From NCBI GenBank assembly GCA_023665755.1, contig JAMPDF010000004.1:41652-105651 (forward strand): a stretch of DNA of 64,000 nt, given 5' to 3'. Shown here piece after piece: positions 26,347-35,992 of this stretch. The stretch's first letter is position 1. Each line of letters begins with the position of its first letter. The notes under the pieces were generated by a model. That model searched no databases. It saw only the letters and a list, made by a program, of their open reading frames with translations, and had not been told where the DNA came from. A program made the position numbers and the translations under genes. Source of the DNA: Prevotella sp. (GTDB lineage: Bacteria; Bacillota_I; Bacilli_A; ML615J-28; CAG-313).

Positions 26347-27595
26347 ATGCTTTTAGTACAATGTCCGTATATCCCTCTTGGGTTAATTTTTCTTTTTGAA
26401 ATTTGAAATTTTTAGATTTATATACAACTAAAACTTGTTTATTTTCTTGTTCTCGCAAACGCTTTGCTTCTTGTAGGGTTTCAATTAATGCTACTTTAGA
26501 TATATTTTTCTCAATAACAAATGCTACTTTTTCAGCATCATCAATAGGTAGATGGTGTTCCTTTTCTTTTAAAATGGTAATTATGCGTTCAAACCCAATG
26601 GAAAAACCACATGCAGGTACATTCATATTGGTAAATTTTTCAATCATTTTATCATACCGACCACCTCCAGCAACACTACTTGCTAGCTCTATCATTTCAA
26701 TTTCAAAAATAGTACCCGTATAATAAGACATTCCTCTTACTAAAGTTGGATCAAAAGTAATATCAAATTGTTGATGCGATGTAGCTTCTGTTGTATCGAT
26801 GATTTGGTCAATGTTTTCTAATACATCTGCTTCAATACAGTCAATATCAATGCTTTGAAAATAAGATTTTGCATTACCTATAAAACTTTCTTCTTTAAAT
26901 AGTTGCATATATTTTTCTAAGGATTTTTGTTCATAACCTGCATCTAATAGTTCTTGGTAAACACCTGATTTTCCAATCTTATCCATTTTATCTAAAATAA
27001 TAAATATAGCATCGCTTTTTTCTTCTGGTAATCCACAATATAAAGCCATTTGTTTGAGAATTCTTCTATCATTGACTCTAACCTTAAAATTAGAAAAACC
27101 AATTTTAGTAAGCAATGTAGTTGTCGCTTGAATCAATTCTATTTCCGCTAAATTGCTTTTTTCACCCAAAATATCAATATCACATTGCATAAATTGACGA
27201 AACCTTCCTTTTTGGGGACGTTCTGCTCGCCATACATTGCCAATTTGTAAACCTTTAAATGGGCTTGGTAATTTGGCCATATTATTGGCATAATATCTTG
27301 ATAGTGGAACAGTTAAATCGTAACGCATTCCCATATCTACTAAATCATTTTCCGTTTCAATATGGGTTGTATCTAACTTTTCCCCTCTTTTTAGTATTTT
27401 AAAAATTAATTTCTCATTATCCCCACCTTGTTTTGAACACAGATTTTCAATATGTTCCATACAAGGTGTTTCAATAATATTGAAACCAAACTTGCCATAT
27501 GTATCTTTAATTTCTCGAATTACATATTCTCTTAATCGCATTTCATCTGGTAAAAATTCATTCATTCCTTTTACAGGTATTTTGATAAACGCCAT
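26339..27595 (-). CDS. hisS: Histidyl-tRNA synthetase
   Basis: 418 residues, a class II aminoacyl-tRNA synthetase charging tRNA-His in the cytoplasm. Motif 2 (FRQFMQCDIDILG) and motif 3 (GFSIGFERI), the His-specific VRGMSYYTGTIFE and AGGGRYDKMIEKF blocks, and a C-terminal anticodon-binding domain are all present. RBS AGAGGTG lies before the ATG. No T-box leader is visible upstream. aspS, the usual partner, is absent; the EEP hydrolase overlaps downstream. Confidence 0.93.
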   Translation of the reverse strand: MAFIKIPVKGMNEFLPDEMRLREYVIREIKDTYGKFGFNIIETPCMEHIENLCSKQGGDNEKLIFKILKRGEKLDTTHIETENDLVDMGMRYDLTVPLSRYYANNMAKLPSPFKGLQIGNVWRAERPQKGRFRQFMQCDIDILGEKSNLAEIELIQATTTLLTKIGFSNFKVRVNDRRILKQMALYCGLPEEKSDAIFIILDKMDKIGKSGVYQELLDAGYEQKSLEKYMQLFKEESFIGNAKSYFQSIDIDCIEADVLENIDQIIDTTEATSHQQFDITFDPTLVRGMSYYTGTIFEIEMIELASSVAGGGRYDKMIEKFTNMNVPACGFSIGFERIITILKEKEHHLPIDDAEKVAFVIEKNISKVALIETLQEAKRLREQENKQVLVVYKSKNFKFQKEKLTQEGYTDIVLKAYE

Positions 27596-27611
27596 AGTGC
27601 ACCTCTTCTAC

Positions 27612-28313
27612 TTATTGTATTTTTTCTTCTAAAATATTGGTTGTAACATAATCTACTCCAAAATTGAGTAGTTTTTGATAGATTTCTTGATCATCTACGG
27701 TCCATACATTGATCTCAAGACCTTTTTGATGAAAACGATTAACCAATTCTTGTGTTACTAAATCATATCGAATATCTAAACTAATACCCTCTTCTAAGCA
27801 TTTATTGATAATATCTTCACTATACAACATTCCCAACAAAAATTGAATATGATAATCGGGATATGTTTTTTTAATATATAAAACTGTATCAAATGTATAA
27901 CAAATTATCATACTTTTATCATACATATCTTCATCTAATAATAAACGCATTAATTCATCAACAGCTTGATTATCAAACCCCCATTTGAGTTCAATCACAG
28001 GATACTTTTGATAGTGCTTACAAATTCTTAAATATTCTAATGGAGTTGTAATATGGTAATGATAAGTGTGGTAGTTTCCTTTTGCATTTAACTCTATACG
28101 TAAAGCTTCTTTATAATTGAGATTTCTAATGGCAATATCTTGCCCTGCAAGACGTTTTAAATCATCATCATGAAATAATACCATAGAACGATCTTTTAAT
28201 AAAACAACATCTGTTTCAATTCCAAAATAGGAACGATTTGCTGCAGCAAGAAAAGCTTCTTTAGTATTTTCCAGCTCATATTTAGAATACCCTCTATGTG
28301 CTATCATTTTCAT
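27612..28313 (-). CDS. Glycerophosphodiester phosphodiesterase
   Basis: 233 residues from the ATG at 28313; an upstream TTG (28346) lacks a suitable RBS. The GDPD signature is clear: IAHRGYSKYELENT (first His and Glu), GIETDVVLLKD (Glu-Asp metal site) and VLFHDDDLKR (second His). The enzyme releases glycerol 3-phosphate from glycerophosphodiesters. There is no signal peptide, so a cytoplasmic form of the UgpQ type is likely. It is 16 bp upstream of hisS on the same strand. Confidence 0.9.
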   Translation of the reverse strand: MKMIAHRGYSKYELENTKEAFLAAANRSYFGIETDVVLLKDRSMVLFHDDDLKRLAGQDIAIRNLNYKEALRIELNAKGNYHTYHYHITTPLEYLRICKHYQKYPVIELKWGFDNQAVDELMRLLLDEDMYDKSMIICYTFDTVLYIKKTYPDYHIQFLLGMLYSEDIINKCLEEGISLDIRYDLVTQELVNRFHQKGLEINVWTVDDQEIYQKLLNFGVDYVTTNILEEKIQ

Positions 28314-28440
28314 ATCTACCAACCCCTTAATTTTCCAATCCAGCAATATTTTACCATATCTTTATTTTATTTTCAACAACTATAATCTAAGATGTTATTA
28401 AGTGACTATTATGTGTTATACTATTGACGGGGTGACACAA

Positions 28441-29121
28441 ATGAAAAAGAAATATATCATTTATCCTTACCTAGGAATCCATATTATCTTATACCTTCTA
28501 ATTTATGTAGTACAAATTTTTCCCTATGATATAGAAATTGCTATAGACTATAATATTATTGTCAGTTGTTTTTTGATGGTATTGTTCTTTTTGTGTATAG
28601 AAAAAAAGGTTTCCTCATTTTTGTTGTGTATAGCCTTTTTCTTTACTGTCATATCCGATACCATTCTATTATGGCTTGATAGTGATTATGAATGGGCTCT
28701 TCTTTCATTTATATTTGTACAATTTACGTATTTTATATATATACTTCACAAATTGTATGATAAAAGCGACTGGAAAAAACAAATTGATTATCGCTTAGGA
28801 ATAGTTGTTCTTTTATGTATAATCTACTTTTTTTTAGATTTTCCAAACCGACTTTTCATTTGTTTGGTTATATTTTACATGATTCAATTGTTGTGGAATG
28901 TCATTTTAAGTCTAAGAACAAAAAATAAATTCCTTTCTCTGGGACTGATTTTATTTTTATTATGTGATATATGTGTAGGATGTATGAATATAATTGATTT
29001 TTTTCCTACTTTATCTTCTAATTTTTTGAATACAATTGCCCACTCAGCCATCAATTTTTCATGGTTATTTTATCATCCATCCCAAGTACTCCTCTCTCTT
29101 TGTGATTACGATTTTTTCTAA
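28441..29121 (+). CDS. YhhN/TMEM86-like membrane protein
   Basis: 226 residues with about eight hydrophobic segments. The pattern FTVISDTILLWLD and LCDICVGCMNII with Asp residues in membrane helices, and the ending NFSWLFYHPSQVLLSLC, fit the YhhN family; eukaryotic relatives (TMEM86) are lysoplasmalogenases. The start is taken at ATG 28441 because GGGGTGA lies 7 bases upstream. The enzymatic activity of bacterial members is not certain. Confidence 0.75.
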   Translation: MKKKYIIYPYLGIHIILYLLIYVVQIFPYDIEIAIDYNIIVSCFLMVLFFLCIEKKVSSFLLCIAFFFTVISDTILLWLDSDYEWALLSFIFVQFTYFIYILHKLYDKSDWKKQIDYRLGIVVLLCIIYFFLDFPNRLFICLVIFYMIQLLWNVILSLRTKNKFLSLGLILFLLCDICVGCMNIIDFFPTLSSNFLNTIAHSAINFSWLFYHPSQVLLSLCDYDFF

Positions 29122-29210
29122 AAAATGGTAAGCATTTTCATATGTAATCTCTTCTACTCTTTTTTGGTTTTATGCTACAATACTACACGATAAGAGGTGA
29201 ATTATAGCAT

Positions 29211-29606
29211 ATGAAAATTTTTAAACAAATAGCCTTAATTACAGGATTTTGCCTCATTGGTGAGTGTATTTCTTTTGGGCTTTCCAAACTGATTCCAGGA
29301 TTTTTCTTTCCTGGCTCTTTAATTGGAATGATTGTTTTATTTATATTATTATATTTAAAAATTATTCATTTTGAATGGATTGCAGAAGTAGGCACATTTT
29401 TTGTAGACAATATGGGATTTTTCTTTGTTCCTGCTGCGGTATCTGTTATGAGTTATTTTGATATTATCAAACCCAATCTTTGGAAAATGCTTTTACTTTG
29501 TATTATTTGCTTTTTCACAACGTTTACAGCAATCGCATTATCCGTACATATAACATTACTCATTCAAGAAAAAATTCATGAAGAAAAGGGGCATGGCCAT
29601 GAGTAA
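29211..29606 (+). CDS. lrgA: CidA/LrgA-family holin-like protein
   Basis: 131 residues with four membrane segments; the FFPGSLIGMIVLFILL block and FVDNMGFFFVPAAVSVM are typical of CidA/LrgA. These proteins are holin-like and influence murein hydrolase activity and export of small metabolites. lrgB overlaps its 3' end by 8 bp, the usual arrangement. AGAGGTG is the RBS. Confidence 0.9.
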   Translation: MKIFKQIALITGFCLIGECISFGLSKLIPGFFFPGSLIGMIVLFILLYLKIIHFEWIAEVGTFFVDNMGFFFVPAAVSVMSYFDIIKPNLWKMLLLCIICFFTTFTAIALSVHITLLIQEKIHEEKGHGHE

Positions 29607-30276
29607 TATCTTCAATAGTCCACTATTTTATATTTTTTTCACTTTTGGATTATATGCCTTTTTTACATATATCTATAAAAAGGTCAAATCTCCCTTTTGC
29701 AATCCTTTGCTCCTTACTACTGTTTGCATTATCCTCTATTTGGTCATCACTTCATTTCCTGTAGAGCAATATACAGAAAGTCTCTCTATGATTGGTTATT
29801 TCTTGTCTCCACTAACCGTTTGTCTAGCTATTCCTGTATTTAATCGCATTCAAATTGTCAAACATTACTGGCTTCCTATTTTAGTAGGTACAATAGTAGG
29901 TGCTGGGGTTTCTATTGGTAGTGTACTTCTATTTGGACATTTACTTGAATTAGATGAAAATATCATTATGTCATTTGTTCCAAAATCAGTAACTACACCA
30001 ATCGCCTTAGAAGTATCAGAAAAATTAGGTGGTATCAAGGGAATTACTGTATCTGCAGTTATCCTAACTGGAATTTTAGGTGCATTACTTGGTCCACTCA
30101 TTTTAAAACTATTACATATTAAACGTTCTCCCGCAGTGGGTATGTCACTTGGTGGTACATCACATGCAGTAGGGACATCAAAAGCAGTAGAAATGAGTGC
30201 TAGAGCTGGGGCTATTTCATCTGTTGCCATTGTAACAAGTGGAATTGCTACAGTAATTATTGCTTTATTTTTATAA
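29599..30276 (+). CDS. lrgB: LrgB-family membrane protein
   Basis: 225 residues, about seven membrane segments. FVPKSVTTPIALEVSEKLGG and GTSHAVGTSKAVEMS are the LrgB/CidB signatures. It acts with LrgA in the membrane. Three in-frame ATGs cluster at 29578, 29593 and 29599; the last is 8 bases from AAGGGG and is chosen. A terminator follows at once. Confidence 0.9.
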   Translation: MSNIFNSPLFYIFFTFGLYAFFTYIYKKVKSPFCNPLLLTTVCIILYLVITSFPVEQYTESLSMIGYFLSPLTVCLAIPVFNRIQIVKHYWLPILVGTIVGAGVSIGSVLLFGHLLELDENIIMSFVPKSVTTPIALEVSEKLGGIKGITVSAVILTGILGALLGPLILKLLHIKRSPAVGMSLGGTSHAVGTSKAVEMSARAGAISSVAIVTSGIATVIIALFL

Positions 30277-30278
30277 AG

Positions 30279-30304
30279 GATGCTTGATTTTTCAAGCATC
30301 TTTT
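30279..30304 (+). terminator. Intrinsic terminator of lrgAB
   Basis: GATGCTTGA/TCAAGCATC stem (30279-30287 and 30292-30300), loop TTTT, then TTTT. Confidence 0.8.
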
Positions 30305-30335
30305 GATTTATAATAGGGTTAATATGAGATATAAA

Positions 30336-30380
30336 AATAAAATACGAAAACAATCTAGTACTGGTTTTCGTATTTTTTAT
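30336..30380. terminator. Bidirectional terminator between lrgB and the GltS-like gene
   Basis: ATACGAAAAC/GTTTTCGTAT stem (30342-30351 and 30364-30373), T-rich on both strands; it serves the minus-strand gene ending at 30387. Confidence 0.8.
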
Positions 30381-30386
30381 AATTTT

Positions 30387-31820
30387 TTATTTGTGCTCTT
30401 GCTTTTGATTTTTCTTAAAAATTTGTTCCCTAAATAAAATAACAAGCAATAAAATCAACAAAACTACAATAATGCCAAAACAAATCCAAGTAGCCATTCT
30501 ACTTTTTGGTGCGTAACTTGCTAAAAACATAATTGGAAGTCCAAAAATGATAGCTGGTAAATTTTGATAGACCAAATTGTCTGATACGGGAGTTTCAAAG
30601 TTGGGATCAATTTCACGAAGTAAAATAATACCTGTACTTGCGGTACCAGTAAGCATACCATACATGGCAAAAAATTGTTCATATTGATATTGTGGGAAAA
30701 GAGTTTTGCTAACCCATTTAATATATATAAAGGTAATGACTGCACCTAACACCCCCATAATAATAACCAATGCCCAGTATTGCCTAATCACTTCTAAGTC
30801 TATTGCTGCAATACCTGCTACAATCATGATATCAAAGGCAACGCCACCTATTCTATTCATCATAAAATTATTGACATATTCCCTTTTAACAATATTTTTC
30901 TTTTTTAATCCTTGTAAGATTATTTTGAACAATACCGCAATCAATGTTCCAATTAAAAAGTTAAAACCATATATAGTAGCTTTTAATCCCTCTCCAACAA
31001 TACTACCTAATCCATGCATAATAAAATATGATACTGCATATATGCAAACCACTATTGCTAATTGAATGGTAAATTTATCAATGGATCCATTTACTGGTAT
31101 TTCGTTTTTTTCTTGTACATGTTCTAATGTTAATGCTTCTGCCTCATCTACATTTTTTATTTTTAGTTTATTTTTTCTTCTTAAATAATTTAGATAGATA
31201 ACTCCACCTAAACTTGCTGATAAAAATCCTAAAGCGGCAATCGTTAAACCAAAGTTAGCTCCTCCTACAAACCCATATGTGTTTTCGTATATTCTACCAT
31301 AATTTAAAGCTTGACCTGTACCTTGTCCATATCCTAAAGCCAAAATAATGCCTGATGCTTCAATCAACCCACTCATTTTAGGTGCTAAACATAATGTTAA
31401 TGTAAGACCAATTAAGGCTTGAATAAGATATGTGGATACGGTTGTCACACCTGTATTGAATATTTCTTTTGTTCGTTGTTTCGACTTTTCCTTTTTATTG
31501 TGTCTTAGAGCCATAGCAATAAATCCAATAGCCAAGCAATGGTATGTAATGGTTTCTAAAATAGCACTACCACTCATTACGTTGCCACTATCACTAGCAA
31601 TTGAGAATATGGCCAATTCAAAAAGCGATTCCTTTGTAATGGCTTTATAGATAGTTGTAATGAGTAAAATAATTAAACCACCCAATACGGAAGCAGGAAT
31701 CAATGAATGTTTTAAAAAAGGCAAATTGCGTTTCAATATATGCGCAAGTATCATGCTAAATAACAATACTGCTATGAGCAAAAGAAACGACCATATGTTA
31801 TAATCCCAAAAATTTGTCAT
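30387..31820 (-). CDS. GltS-like sodium:glutamate symporter family membrane protein
   Basis: 477 residues with about 12 membrane segments in two halves. GYGQGTGQALNYG and MYGMLTGTASTGIILLREID are the Gly/Thr-rich hairpins expected at the substrate sites of the ESS/GltS family. The central loop carries charged residues, and the C-terminus is basic. The start overlaps the preceding acyltransferase gene by 23 bp, and AAGGAGAG is the RBS. The substrate is probably a carboxylate but is unproved. Confidence 0.75.
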   Translation of the reverse strand: MTNFWDYNIWSFLLLIAVLLFSMILAHILKRNLPFLKHSLIPASVLGGLIILLITTIYKAITKESLFELAIFSIASDSGNVMSGSAILETITYHCLAIGFIAMALRHNKKEKSKQRTKEIFNTGVTTVSTYLIQALIGLTLTLCLAPKMSGLIEASGIILALGYGQGTGQALNYGRIYENTYGFVGGANFGLTIAALGFLSASLGGVIYLNYLRRKNKLKIKNVDEAEALTLEHVQEKNEIPVNGSIDKFTIQLAIVVCIYAVSYFIMHGLGSIVGEGLKATIYGFNFLIGTLIAVLFKIILQGLKKKNIVKREYVNNFMMNRIGGVAFDIMIVAGIAAIDLEVIRQYWALVIIMGVLGAVITFIYIKWVSKTLFPQYQYEQFFAMYGMLTGTASTGIILLREIDPNFETPVSDNLVYQNLPAIIFGLPIMFLASYAPKSRMATWICFGIIVVLLILLLVILFREQIFKKNQKQEHK

Positions 31821-33048
31821 CTATATTCTCTCCTTTTTCAATCTTGTATTTGTATAACAATTGCACATATTTAATCGCATTAAAGTGAACATCAGATTTG
31901 ATTTGATACGCTTCATCCTTAGTAAAGAAACTAATTTTATTGCGTCCAAATACCCCAGCAGAAACTATATCATCAAAGAAAAATACATATTCATCAGTGC
32001 AGGATGAATCTACCATCTTCCACCGATTAGGGTAGATTTCTATTTTCACATTTTTCATTAATAGTTGCTTCTTCTTTCTAGGTATATAGGCATACAAAGA
32101 AACCCTATCCTCAGATAAAACTTGATTTATATCATATTGTAACAATTGCATTTGGTATAGACTTTCTTTTTGATATTCATACCAATCATTGAGTGTTTCA
32201 AATGGAGAAACTCCTTCGACTCCTTCAAAATGATTATATTCATTATAAATCCAACTTGTATGGCAGGTTGTACAAACCAGTCGATCTTGGTGAGAAAGAA
32301 AATGCGTTATACCACAAGTAGGGCATCGATAAATCACACGCTCTAAATACTCTGCACTATGTTTTGACTTATACCTTTGATGGATTCTCGATTCGTCTAC
32401 ATATAAATTATGCTGAATCAATTGATTCAATTCATCTACTGACATTTCTTTGTAATCTTCATACTCATATACTTGGTATACATATCCTTGACACTTTCCT
32501 TTTCTTGGTTTGTCAGCAAATCTTGGATGTACACCAAATCCTCCCTTGATATGGATAAATACTAGTGGTAATTTTAAAAATTGTACCATTTTTGCAGTAG
32601 AAGGTTTAATATATTCCGTCTTCCCACTAAAGGTGCGATTTCCCTCTGCTGCTATAGCAATGGATCCGCCTTCATTTGCTACCTTCTTACAATTCTTTAA
32701 AATAGAAAAATCAGTAGAAGACTTCTTATAGGGAATGGGATGGACTAAAAAAGATAGTACACGGGATACAAAAGGAATCGACGCTAAATCATCACTCATT
32801 ACATAATAGGTTTTATGATTACAAATGAGTCCAACAAAAAATTGGTCCATCACAGTTTGATGATTATATAGAATTAGACAAGGCCGATTATGCCCTTTAT
32901 ATTTTTGATAATGATACCCATATTTTAAACGCAAATATGGTCCCATAATCATTTTGGCAAGTTGAATCACTACTTTATGCCGGAAATGTATCCATTTTTT
33001 TGGCATATAAATGCACCCCATTTTCTTAAATAAGTATTTTTTCATCAT
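31798..33048 (-). CDS. PlsC-like 1-acyl-glycerol-3-phosphate acyltransferase with C-terminal zinc ribbon
   Basis: 416 residues. An acyltransferase domain occupies about 45-225: YNHQTVMDQFF carries the HX4D motif, and AAEGNRTFSG is the EGxR-like block. It is followed by a zinc ribbon (CPTCG...CTTCH, about 265-290) and a further C-terminal domain. PlsC-type enzymes add the second acyl chain in phospholipid synthesis; the ribbon extension is characteristic of a Firmicute subgroup. The ATG at 33006, behind GGGGTG, is an alternative start. The symporter gene overlaps its end. Confidence 0.82.
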   Translation of the reverse strand: MMKKYLFKKMGCIYMPKKWIHFRHKVVIQLAKMIMGPYLRLKYGYHYQKYKGHNRPCLILYNHQTVMDQFFVGLICNHKTYYVMSDDLASIPFVSRVLSFLVHPIPYKKSSTDFSILKNCKKVANEGGSIAIAAEGNRTFSGKTEYIKPSTAKMVQFLKLPLVFIHIKGGFGVHPRFADKPRKGKCQGYVYQVYEYEDYKEMSVDELNQLIQHNLYVDESRIHQRYKSKHSAEYLERVIYRCPTCGITHFLSHQDRLVCTTCHTSWIYNEYNHFEGVEGVSPFETLNDWYEYQKESLYQMQLLQYDINQVLSEDRVSLYAYIPRKKKQLLMKNVKIEIYPNRWKMVDSSCTDEYVFFFDDIVSAGVFGRNKISFFTKDEAYQIKSDVHFNAIKYVQLLYKYKIEKGENIDDKFLGL

Positions 33049-33206
33049 ATACTATATATGTATATTGTATTGCATTTTTAAAATTATCGCAAATAATATA
33101 CTTTGGACAAAAGTTAAATCAGTTCTTTTTTTCATTATAAAGAAAAAACATCTTTTCATGATTATATTCTCCAACATTACTATTTAATTTTTTCCTATTT
33201 TTATTT

Positions 33207-33248
33207 ATACAAAAAAAGAACTATCCTATTTCTAAGGATAGTTCTTTT
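33207..33248 (-). terminator. Intrinsic terminator of the GH18 lipoprotein
   Basis: A 14-bp stem (33214-33227 with 33235-33248), minus-strand T-run after it. Confidence 0.8.
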
Positions 33249-33296
33249 ACATCAACCAATAATCATATTTTATTTGACTTGAATATTTGTATTCTA

Positions 33297-35537
33297 TTAG
33301 CCTCTTGACTCAAGGTACGCCATACGATTACAAATCGCATCTGTTAAAATGTTATCATAATCATATCCATACTCCCAAAACATAATACCCATTCCATTTT
33401 GGAAAGCATAATCAGTTTTGGCAATTAAAGACTCTTCATCTTCATATGTAATAAAAATCGCTTTAGATTCACTATACAAATAAGGAACTTGAGCAGCAGT
33501 ATCATAATAACGTATATAAGAACTATCATTTAAAATATTACTAGCAATCCATTTATAGGTTACCGTTCCTGATTGGTACTGTAAGTGAATAAGCTCTGCA
33601 GATGCACCAAGCCCAGGATACTTAGTTGGATTTTGAGCAGTTCCAATTACCTTATAGGCTTTACCATAAAAGGCACCACCAATAATAATTTTATTTGGAT
33701 CAAGTCCTGCTTTTGTAAATTTTTCAATCCCATCGTCAATACCATATCCTACGTTTCCATCATTAAATGCTTTGAATAATGGGCAAAGATGTGTTGTTTT
33801 TCCTGCCGCATTCATATCATAAGACATCATATTCACATAATCTAAATATTCATTTAATGTTTTTAAATCAAATTTCGAATAAGATGCATGAGATGGAATA
33901 GCTGCAGTGAGTAGATATGGTGTACAGTTTTCACCAGTCATTGCATTTAATTTCAATCTTAGGCTTTGGCAAAGTAAATTCATATTGATTTGATCCTCAC
34001 CAGTAGATGGAAATTCCCAGTCTATATCTACACCATCTAAATTGTGTTGTTTTACATAAGCTAAAATATTATCAGCTACTTTACTTGGTCCTACTCTTCT
34101 ACATGCTTCACTAAAATTATCTGCTCCTCCAGCAACCGATAAAACCATTCGAATGCCTCGTTTTCTAAGTTCTTTTGCATCACTTACAAAGTTATTAAAA
34201 CCAGTTATACCTTCTACAGATACTCTACCTGTTGCATCTACTTTGACAAATGCATAATAGGCAATATCCAAATTTTCAAGTACTGCTTCTGTTTTAGTTG
34301 CAATATTAATCGTATAGAAATAACCTGCTACAGGATTATCCACATCATCAAAATGAATAGCCTCAATTGTCACTTCCTTAGATAATGAGAAAATTTCATC
34401 TTGAAAAGTAATTTCAACAGTTATGGTTGCTGTTTTATTTTGATGAGATTGATATATATTTCCTTTTGCATCAATAATACTAAAATCAGAACTATTCCAA
34501 TATAATTTTGTACCTTGATATTCAATTGGAAGTGTTAAATCATCATAAGTTTGATCCGGTACAATTTCATTTAAAATGACATGAACATAATTTTTATCTA
34601 TCAGATTCCATTTAGCATAATAAGTTTGATTGCCTTTGGTGTCTCCATTTTGAACCCGAACAGGATCTGTTGTAAAAGTATCATCTGTATACCAACCCAA
34701 AAATTCAAAACCTTCTTTAGTAGGTATTGGCAGTTGTTTAATAATGCCTTCATAATAAGCATCATTTTCTGGTTGATCCATTACACCACCATTTACAACA
34801 AGATGAAGTTCACGTAATTCCCCAGGTCTACGATATTTAGCCATAACGACCATATCTTGGGTTACTTTCATACCTTCTTCAACATAAACACCACTTGAAT
34901 AATCATACCAACCATTAAATAAACGTTCACCCGCAGTAGGAATTTCTCCGTATGAAAAAGGTGTATCCGATTTGGCATAAATCACTTTTTCGCTTGTACC
35001 ATCTAAAAACATTCCTGTCATAGTACGATATGTGATTTTATAAGCTACTTCTTGCAAATCCGCAACAAGTACCATATCCTCTGTAACTACATCACTTGCT
35101 TTTATCTCTTCTTCTGTATTTTCCTTCACCCATCTAACTAGCGTATAGCCAGAAACGTCGACATCTGGAAACTGGATAGACTCTTCATACGCAAATGATT
35201 GTGTATGATACACTTCTCCATTTACTTTATATGTAACATGACATACTTCAGGTCCCCACTTAGCTACTAAATGCATATCTTTTTCTACCTTCATATTTTC
35301 TTTACAAATCGTACCATCTAGCATCCATCCGACAAATACAAACGATTCTTTCGTTGGCCCTTCACTTAAAACCAAATTTCCCCCCTTTTTATATTTCTGG
35401 GTAAATGTGATTGACCCATCTGAAAATTTTCCCCCATTTGCTTCGTAAGTTACTGTATATTTTTTACCACAACCAGTAAGCATAACTAAACCAATTGAAC
35501 ATATCATCAACAATACTACATATAAACTTTTTCTCAT
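33297..35537 (-). CDS. Lipoprotein with Listeria-Bacteroides repeats and GH18 chitinase-like domain
   Basis: 746 residues. The lipobox is LTGC. Three to four InlB-type repeats (FVFVGWMLDG, FNGWYDYSSG, FEFLGWYTDD and others, about residues 25-315) are followed by an Ig-like module (about 320-400) and a GH18 barrel to the end. The catalytic motif DGVDIDWE (DxxDxDxE) is intact, and SVAGGAD matches the SxGG strand. GH18 enzymes hydrolyse chitin or GlcNAc-containing glycans; bacterial lipoprotein forms may act on host glycans or peptidoglycan. It has its own consensus promoter. Confidence 0.9.
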   Translation of the reverse strand: MRKSLYVVLLMICSIGLVMLTGCGKKYTVTYEANGGKFSDGSITFTQKYKKGGNLVLSEGPTKESFVFVGWMLDGTICKENMKVEKDMHLVAKWGPEVCHVTYKVNGEVYHTQSFAYEESIQFPDVDVSGYTLVRWVKENTEEEIKASDVVTEDMVLVADLQEVAYKITYRTMTGMFLDGTSEKVIYAKSDTPFSYGEIPTAGERLFNGWYDYSSGVYVEEGMKVTQDMVVMAKYRRPGELRELHLVVNGGVMDQPENDAYYEGIIKQLPIPTKEGFEFLGWYTDDTFTTDPVRVQNGDTKGNQTYYAKWNLIDKNYVHVILNEIVPDQTYDDLTLPIEYQGTKLYWNSSDFSIIDAKGNIYQSHQNKTATITVEITFQDEIFSLSKEVTIEAIHFDDVDNPVAGYFYTINIATKTEAVLENLDIAYYAFVKVDATGRVSVEGITGFNNFVSDAKELRKRGIRMVLSVAGGADNFSEACRRVGPSKVADNILAYVKQHNLDGVDIDWEFPSTGEDQINMNLLCQSLRLKLNAMTGENCTPYLLTAAIPSHASYSKFDLKTLNEYLDYVNMMSYDMNAAGKTTHLCPLFKAFNDGNVGYGIDDGIEKFTKAGLDPNKIIIGGAFYGKAYKVIGTAQNPTKYPGLGASAELIHLQYQSGTVTYKWIASNILNDSSYIRYYDTAAQVPYLYSESKAIFITYEDEESLIAKTDYAFQNGMGIMFWEYGYDYDNILTDAICNRMAYLESRG

Positions 35538-35560
35538 AGATGCCTCCTTCTATTTTTTAT

Positions 35561-35589
35561 ATTATACTAAAATGAAGTAGTGATGTCAA
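35561..35589 (-). promoter_or_regulatory. Consensus promoter of the GH18 lipoprotein
   Basis: TTGACA (35589-35584), a 17-base spacer and TATAAT (35566-35561). Confidence 0.85.
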
Positions 35590-35674
35590 TCTTTTGGGTC
35601 TAAAGAAATATGGTTATTTTTTCCCCATTTTATTGCTGTGTAAAAAGAATGAAAAATAAATGAATGTTTTCTAA

Positions 35675-35708
35675 ACAAAAACAAAGATACTTTTTAGGTA
35701 TCTTTGTT
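35675..35708 (-). terminator. Intrinsic terminator of the superoxide reductase operon
   Basis: AACAAAGATAC/GTATCTTTGTT stem (35680-35690 and 35698-35708); the minus strand continues with TTTTG. Confidence 0.75.
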
Positions 35709-35719
35709 CATACTATGTA

Positions 35720-35992
35720 TTATTTACAACTTGTCGTATGTTTTACTCGGTTTTCCACTTCATCTCGTTTAGCATCATTAAAGCGATCTAATGTGCCTAC
35801 TAAATATCCTGTAATTCTTCGAATACGCTGAAAGGGAATTGGACTAGTATGATAATGTAGATTGACATATTCTCCATCCACTTCAATATCAATGGCTTCT
35901 AAATGATTCCCATACTTTTTTAAACCTCTATCAATATAGGCTTGTTGTTCTTCTTTGGAAATTTCTCCCCCTGTGATATGTAATTCCACCAT
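35720..35992 (-). CDS. Small protein resembling the C-terminal tail of anaerobic ribonucleotide reductase (NrdD)
   Basis: 90 residues. The C-terminal part (RRITGYLVGTLDRFNDAKRD, then RVKH) resembles the glycyl-radical tail region of NrdD-type proteins, but no full-length NrdD is present and the Cys-rich zinc site is absent. The ATG shares its A with the TAA stop of the superoxide reductase gene (TAATG), so expression is coupled. The function is unknown; it might be a spare radical domain or a tail-like regulatory protein. Confidence 0.6.
   Translation of the reverse strand: MVELHITGGEISKEEQQAYIDRGLKKYGNHLEAIDIEVDGEYVNLHYHTSPIPFQRIRRITGYLVGTLDRFNDAKRDEVENRVKHTTSCK

Noticed and set aside
27596..28380. 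T-box leader upstream of hisS
   Set aside because: Only 16 bp separate hisS from the GDPD gene and the T-box consensus is absent in the region before the operon.
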